From positions 248,001 through 312,000 of the forward strand of contig NW_015961955.1 in the NCBI RefSeq assembly GCF_000497045.1: DNA of 64,000 nt, read 5' to 3'. Positions 61,937 through 64,000 of this stretch are shown piece after piece (the stretch's first letter is position 1; each line of letters starts with the position of its first letter). A program made the translations under genes and the position numbers. The notes under the pieces are model-generated. The model was not told the origin of the DNA, made no database searches, and was given only the letters and a program-made list of their open reading frames with translations. The stretch comes from Kalmanozyma brasiliensis GHG001. Taxonomy: Eukaryota > Basidiomycota > Ustilaginomycetes > Ustilaginales.

Positions 61937-63291
61937 ATGCCGTCCCAGAAGACTTTCCGCACCAAGGTCAAGCTCGCCAAGGCGCAGAAGCAGAACCGGT
62001 ACGTATCTTCCGACAAAGGCAACCAGCAAGCAATAGCATAGCAACAACAGCAGCATCAGCAGAATCGATAGTGGCCTACCGACAAAGCGACGGCCGTGCA
62101 GAACAAGCAGGTCAGCAGCTCGACGAGGAGGATAGCGATGTGATTGAAGCGGAGGTTGTCGATCAGACAAGGGATTGCCAGGATCGTTCTCAGATCAGTG
62201 GAGTTCTGCTTCGATATGACGAGATGGTATGCATGGACGCACAGCATACGACGTTTCGGACGGATCTTCGTGCATCTCGAGCACACCGAGCGAGCATCAT
62301 GCACTCAGCCGCATCTCCGACATCGCCTTCTGTGTGAGGCAATTTCAGCATCCTTCCGACACAATTCACAGAACCCAGACTCAGACACAATCGTCCCGCA
62401 CCTGCAAAGCGCCTATGTCGTCCCATCTTCGGCTTAGCATTCGTGGTCTGCACATCAGCATGCACCACCGATCAGCGCGCCAGACCGACAGATGGACATC
62501 TCTGGCTTCGCTCTGCACTGGCAATCGGAACGACACCATTGTGTGTTTCGTTGCGACGGCTGGTAGCTCATCTGCGATCATATGGCGTACCCTCCAATCC
62601 CTGTTCAGCCTCGACAGTCCCACGTTCAACATCCAACCTCAGGCAGCAGCAGCGATATTAGATCTTCAGCAATCGCTCAAGGCCACGCGCTACAGGTCTC
62701 ACGGTGGCCTCGAGGGTGCGTCAGAGTCGTGCACCCCTGCCTGGATCGTGTGACAGACGTCTCTCCTCGAATCCATGCAAGCTTGCAACTGGCGCCAAGC
62801 AACGTTGTGGCGACTTCCGCAGACCCTGTCTCGGTCCGATCAGGACTCTTGCACACCTTCGCCGTCGACTCATCCGCGCGACTCTACCCAGTCACGATGT
62901 TCTGAGGCAGCTTGTCACCTCCAACAGACCGCTCGACCTCGCATCATCCTGCGCAGACGTGCATTTCCGACCGACGGCTTGTCGTGCTTCCATCCTCTGT
63001 CATCGCATGGCGACTGCGCTCGACCTACTTCTCTGCTCGACAACCGCCTCGCCATCCGCCTCGACATCCGCCTTCTCTTCGCTATTGCTGCTGTTGTTGC
63101 TATCTTGCTATCGCAGCTCGTTTTTGCCTCTCTTCTCTTCGCACAACGAAAGCTCATACTGACCCGTCTCCCCTCCTCCGCATCTTGATCGCAACAGACC
63201 CATTCCTAACTGGTTCCGCATGAAGGCCGACAACAAGATCCAGTACAACGCCAAGCGCCGTCACTGGCGCCGAACCAAGCTCGGCATCTAA
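61937..63291 (+). CDS. RPL39: Ribosomal protein eL39 (L39), two exons around a 1.2-kb intron
   Basis: Exon 1 is 61937-61998 (Met-Pro-Ser-Gln-Lys-Thr-Phe ... Lys-Gln-Asn then CG of an Arg codon) and exon 2 is 63198-63291 (completing Arg, then [20 protein letters not shown] and [10 protein letters not shown]). Spliced length is 51 residues, the exact family size, and the QNR/PIPNW junction matches eL39 proteins across eukaryotes. Donor is GTACGT at 61999; acceptor CAG ends at 63197, with CTGAC at about 63159 and a pyrimidine tract between. The 1199-nt intron is very long for a smut gene and dwarfs the 156-nt coding sequence. eL39 lines the ribosomal exit tunnel. Confidence 0.95.
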
Positions 63292-63798
63292 GCATCTTCT
63301 CCACATGCTTTGCGGGCTTACACACACTTTCTCGGCATTCACTCTCCTACCCCTTTCCAAAAAAGGGATGGATGAACCTGTACCATGATCACACCACATA
63401 CATCACACACCCAAAATACATAGCTTCGAGGCAATAATGCCCGGAGTTTTGACTCAGATTCTTTGTCTTGCGATTTGGTTTGCGTGCTTGAGGATGAGAG
63501 AGTCTGAATGCTTGGTGGTGACGAAGGATGTTCTTGTCGATGGATGGTCGGAAGCGGACACGAGATGAGGTCCTGCCCGCCCGAGGCTGTGTCGAGTTCC
63601 GTCACACGTCGATACTGCACGGCCGCGAACAATGCATCCTGGAGAGACCTCGACAAGCCCCGCACACACACCATCTCTGACTCGTTCATCGCTTCTCGCA
63701 ACTGACATCGAACAAATGATAAGATTAAACCAAACTAATAGATGCGAAACAAAGATGTCCAAAAGTCCATTCTCTTCCTCATCCTTCCATCCATCCTC
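63292..63798. other. Convergent intergenic region
   Basis: 507 bp between the eL39 stop and the stop of the GNAT gene. Shared 3' flank; no gene seen. Confidence 0.5.
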
Positions 63799-64000
63799 TC
63801 ACGTCTCCAACGCACCATCGAATCGCTGCAGAACCCAAGCGTCGGTTCCGCCGCGCTTGGTCCTTTCGCTCGAGGCAATCCTTACATCGCCTCTGTAAAA
63901 GCCTCTCTTGACGGCCTTGGCGTCGTCGTGGGGGGCTGCGAAGCCGTGTGCTCTGTACAGCTGCAGAGCGTGCACGTTGGAGGGGTGAACTTCGAGGAAG
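63799..64000 (-). CDS. GNAT-family N-acetyltransferase, C-terminal fragment (runs off right edge)
   Basis: The minus strand reads open from the right edge to a TGA at 63799-63801, giving 66 C-terminal residues. LEVHPSNVHALQLYRAHGF is the characteristic acetyl-CoA-binding motif B region of GNAT acetyltransferases (N..A..LY...GF), followed by a family-typical late strand (DAWVLQRFDG). The N-terminal part lies outside the window, so substrate and subfamily cannot be assigned. A GTAAGG inside GDVRIA is a possible donor, but the frame continues sensibly through it. Confidence 0.75.
   Translation of the reverse strand, partial: FLEVHPSNVHALQLYRAHGFAAPHDDAKAVKRGFYRGDVRIASSERTKRGGTDAWVLQRFDGALET

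Noticed and set aside
61624..62337. 237-codon frame across the eL39 first exon and intron
   Set aside because: It is in a different frame from the clear eL39 exon and has no recognisable domain.

Overview
The window is nuclear DNA from a basidiomycete smut fungus (Ustilaginales, close to Ustilago, Sporisorium or Moesziomyces). The basis is GC-rich, compact genes on both strands, few short introns with GTAAGT-type donors and CTGAC or CTAAT branch sites, long pyrimidine-rich leaders, and above all a head-to-head ferrichrome pair: an NRPS facing an L-ornithine N5-monooxygenase, the sid2/sid1 arrangement known from Ustilago maydis. The species cannot be fixed from sequence alone. The sid2-sid1 intergenic region is 5.1 kb here.

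Layout. 1-8.65 kb: 5' end of the NRPS sid2 (-), a large divergent promoter with a cluster of ATCTGATAA elements (binding consensus of iron-responsive fungal GATA repressors), then sid1 (+), which has a tiny first exon. 8.8-31.7 kb: dense housekeeping genes. These are CWC24 splicing factor (-), FGAM synthase ADE6 (+), a phosducin-like protein (-), cytosolic isoleucyl-tRNA synthetase (+), SNU23 tri-snRNP protein (-), a fused Nup98-Nup96 nucleoporin with its autoproteolytic HFS site (+), an unrecognised spliced 170-residue gene (+) and RFA1 (-). 31.7-37.2 kb: a 5.6-kb stretch with no convincing gene, ending at a gene for a secreted protein made of seven four-cysteine modules (+).

39.3-45.6 kb: two divergently transcribed MNN1-type (GT71) mannosyltransferase paralogues; one has lost the DXD metal-binding motif and the other carries a Lys/Asp-rich insertion in its catalytic region. 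45.7-54 kb: cyclin H (-), another 3.2-kb gene-poor divergent interval, and an SH3-TBC Rab-GAP (+). 54.5-64 kb: GT90/CAP10-like glycosyltransferase (+), an HSL-type alpha/beta hydrolase (-), Ku70 (-), peroxisomal 2,4-dienoyl-CoA reductase ending in SRL (+), ribosomal protein eL39 interrupted by a 1.2-kb intron (+), and the 3' end of a GNAT acetyltransferase running off the right edge (-).

No transposon, rRNA, CRISPR or convincing tRNA was seen. Functional groupings are siderophore synthesis with iron control (left end), secretory-pathway glycosylation (two GT71 and one GT90), and mRNA processing/nuclear pore (CWC24, SNU23, NUP98-96). Most other neighbours look unrelated. Several starts given here are internal ATGs, chosen over longer reading frames that open at non-ATG codons.
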